A stretch of 5,418 bases of DNA from Sporichthyaceae bacterium. GTDB lineage: Bacteria > Actinomycetota > Actinomycetes > JACCYY01. Of the stretch, positions 4,981-5,418 are shown one piece after another. The notes below the pieces were generated by a model. The model did no database searches, was not told the DNA's origin, and worked only from the letters and a program-made list of their open reading frames with translations. Positions within the stretch are counted from its first letter, which is position 1. Each line of letters opens with the position of its first letter. Both the position numbers and the translations under genes were made by a program. The stretch lies in NCBI GenBank assembly GCA_013696235.1, contig JACCYY010000044.1, forward strand, positions 1 through 5,418, read 5' to 3'.

Positions 4981-5418
4981 GGCCGTGGTCGTCGCCGCCA
5001 CCCGCTCGCCGATCGGCCGAGCCGTCAAGGGAACGTTGCGCGACGTCCGTCCGGACGACCTGCTGGCGACGGTGATCGCGGCCGTCCTCGGCCAGGTGCC
5101 CGCGCTGGACCCGCACTCGCTCGACGACCTCTACGTCGGCTGTGCCGAGCCCGAGGGCGAGCACGGTCTCAACCTGGCCCGCCGGGTTGCGGTGCTGCTC
5201 GGCCTCGACGACGTACCCGCGGCAACGGTCAACCGGTTCTGCGCCTCGAGCCTCCAGACCACCCGCATGGCGTTCCACGCGATCCGCAGCGGCGAGGGGC
5301 ATGCATTCGTGTCCAGCGGTGTCGAGTGCGTGAGCCGCTACCCAGCGTTTCGTGGCGCTGGCGAGACCCGGTCGCAGTTCCACCATCCGGCGTTCGCCGC
5401 GGCGGGAGCCCGTACGAC
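4973..5418 (+). CDS. Thiolase / acetyl-CoA acyltransferase, N-terminal part (FadA3-like, 3' partial)
   Basis: An ATG preceded by GGAGGG (4960-4965, seven-base spacer) opens a frame that runs without a stop to the window end, giving 148 codons of a protein that in this family is usually about 390-405 residues. The start MPEAVVVAATRSPIGRAVKG is a typical thiolase N-terminus. VNRFCASSLQTT carries the nucleophilic cysteine (Cys90) that takes the acyl group, followed by SSGVECVSRYP, the usual loop after it. Thiolases cleave 3-ketoacyl-CoA in beta-oxidation or condense acetyl-CoA units; the part seen cannot decide direction or chain length. The catalytic His and second Cys of the C-terminal half are outside the window. 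The start lies inside the SGNH hydrolase gene's last codons, so translation is probably coupled. Position next to an Rv1075c-like gene suggests orthology to Rv1074c (fadA3), but I leave the symbol empty. Confidence 0.88.
   Translation, partial: MPEAVVVAATRSPIGRAVKGTLRDVRPDDLLATVIAAVLGQVPALDPHSLDDLYVGCAEPEGEHGLNLARRVAVLLGLDDVPAATVNRFCASSLQTTRMAFHAIRSGEGHAFVSSGVECVSRYPAFRGAGETRSQFHHPAFAAAGART

Noticed and set aside
3862..5028. Antisense open frame of 388 codons on the - strand over the SGNH hydrolase
   Set aside because: The + strand frame carries all SGNH blocks in order and a proper ribosome binding site; the antisense product is low complexity.

Overview
The window is ordinary chromosomal DNA of a high-GC Gram-positive bacterium (Actinomycetota). 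The evidence is strong G/C preference at third codon positions, many GTG and TTG starts, and a cystathionine beta-synthase that follows the Mycobacterium tuberculosis Rv1077 sequence closely from its first residues. The lineage within the phylum cannot be fixed from the sequence; a Nocardioides-like organism is only a guess. I see no mobile element, CRISPR array, tRNA or rRNA.

Left part (1-2418, + strand). The window opens in the last 51 codons of an unidentified gene whose product ends in an Asp/Ser/Gly/Thr-rich tail with no Lys or Arg. A 146-nt gap follows. It holds the most unusual structure here: a perfect 14-bp inverted repeat (182-195 / 258-271) enclosing a second hairpin (225-257). Next come a JmjC/cupin-type Fe(II)/2-oxoglutarate oxygenase with an intact HxD...H triad and a C-terminal winged-helix-like end, and a sucrase/ferredoxin-like (thioredoxin-fold [2Fe-2S]) protein. 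The two are joined by a GTGA start/stop overlap, so they are probably one translationally coupled operon.

Middle (2419-3823, - strand). Cystathionine beta-synthase (PLP domain plus two CBS domains) converges on the sucrase/ferredoxin gene across a 34-nt gap. An 11-bp bulged hairpin (2402-2437) covers the end of the + strand gene and most of that gap and may terminate transcription from both sides.

Right part (3824-5418). An 86-nt divergent region separates cbs from a + strand pair: a membrane-anchored SGNH/GDSL hydrolase (Rv1075c-like) and a thiolase (FadA3-like) cut off by the window end. The pair overlap by 8 nt. The arrangement cbs / divergent SGNH esterase / thiolase matches, from memory, Rv1077-Rv1075c-Rv1074c of M. 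tuberculosis, with no lipU between them.

I found no convincing wholly new system. The items most worth a second look are the nested inverted repeat upstream of the oxygenase, the coupled oxygenase and [2Fe-2S] protein pair, and a marked excess of the palindrome CGTACG in all reading contexts.
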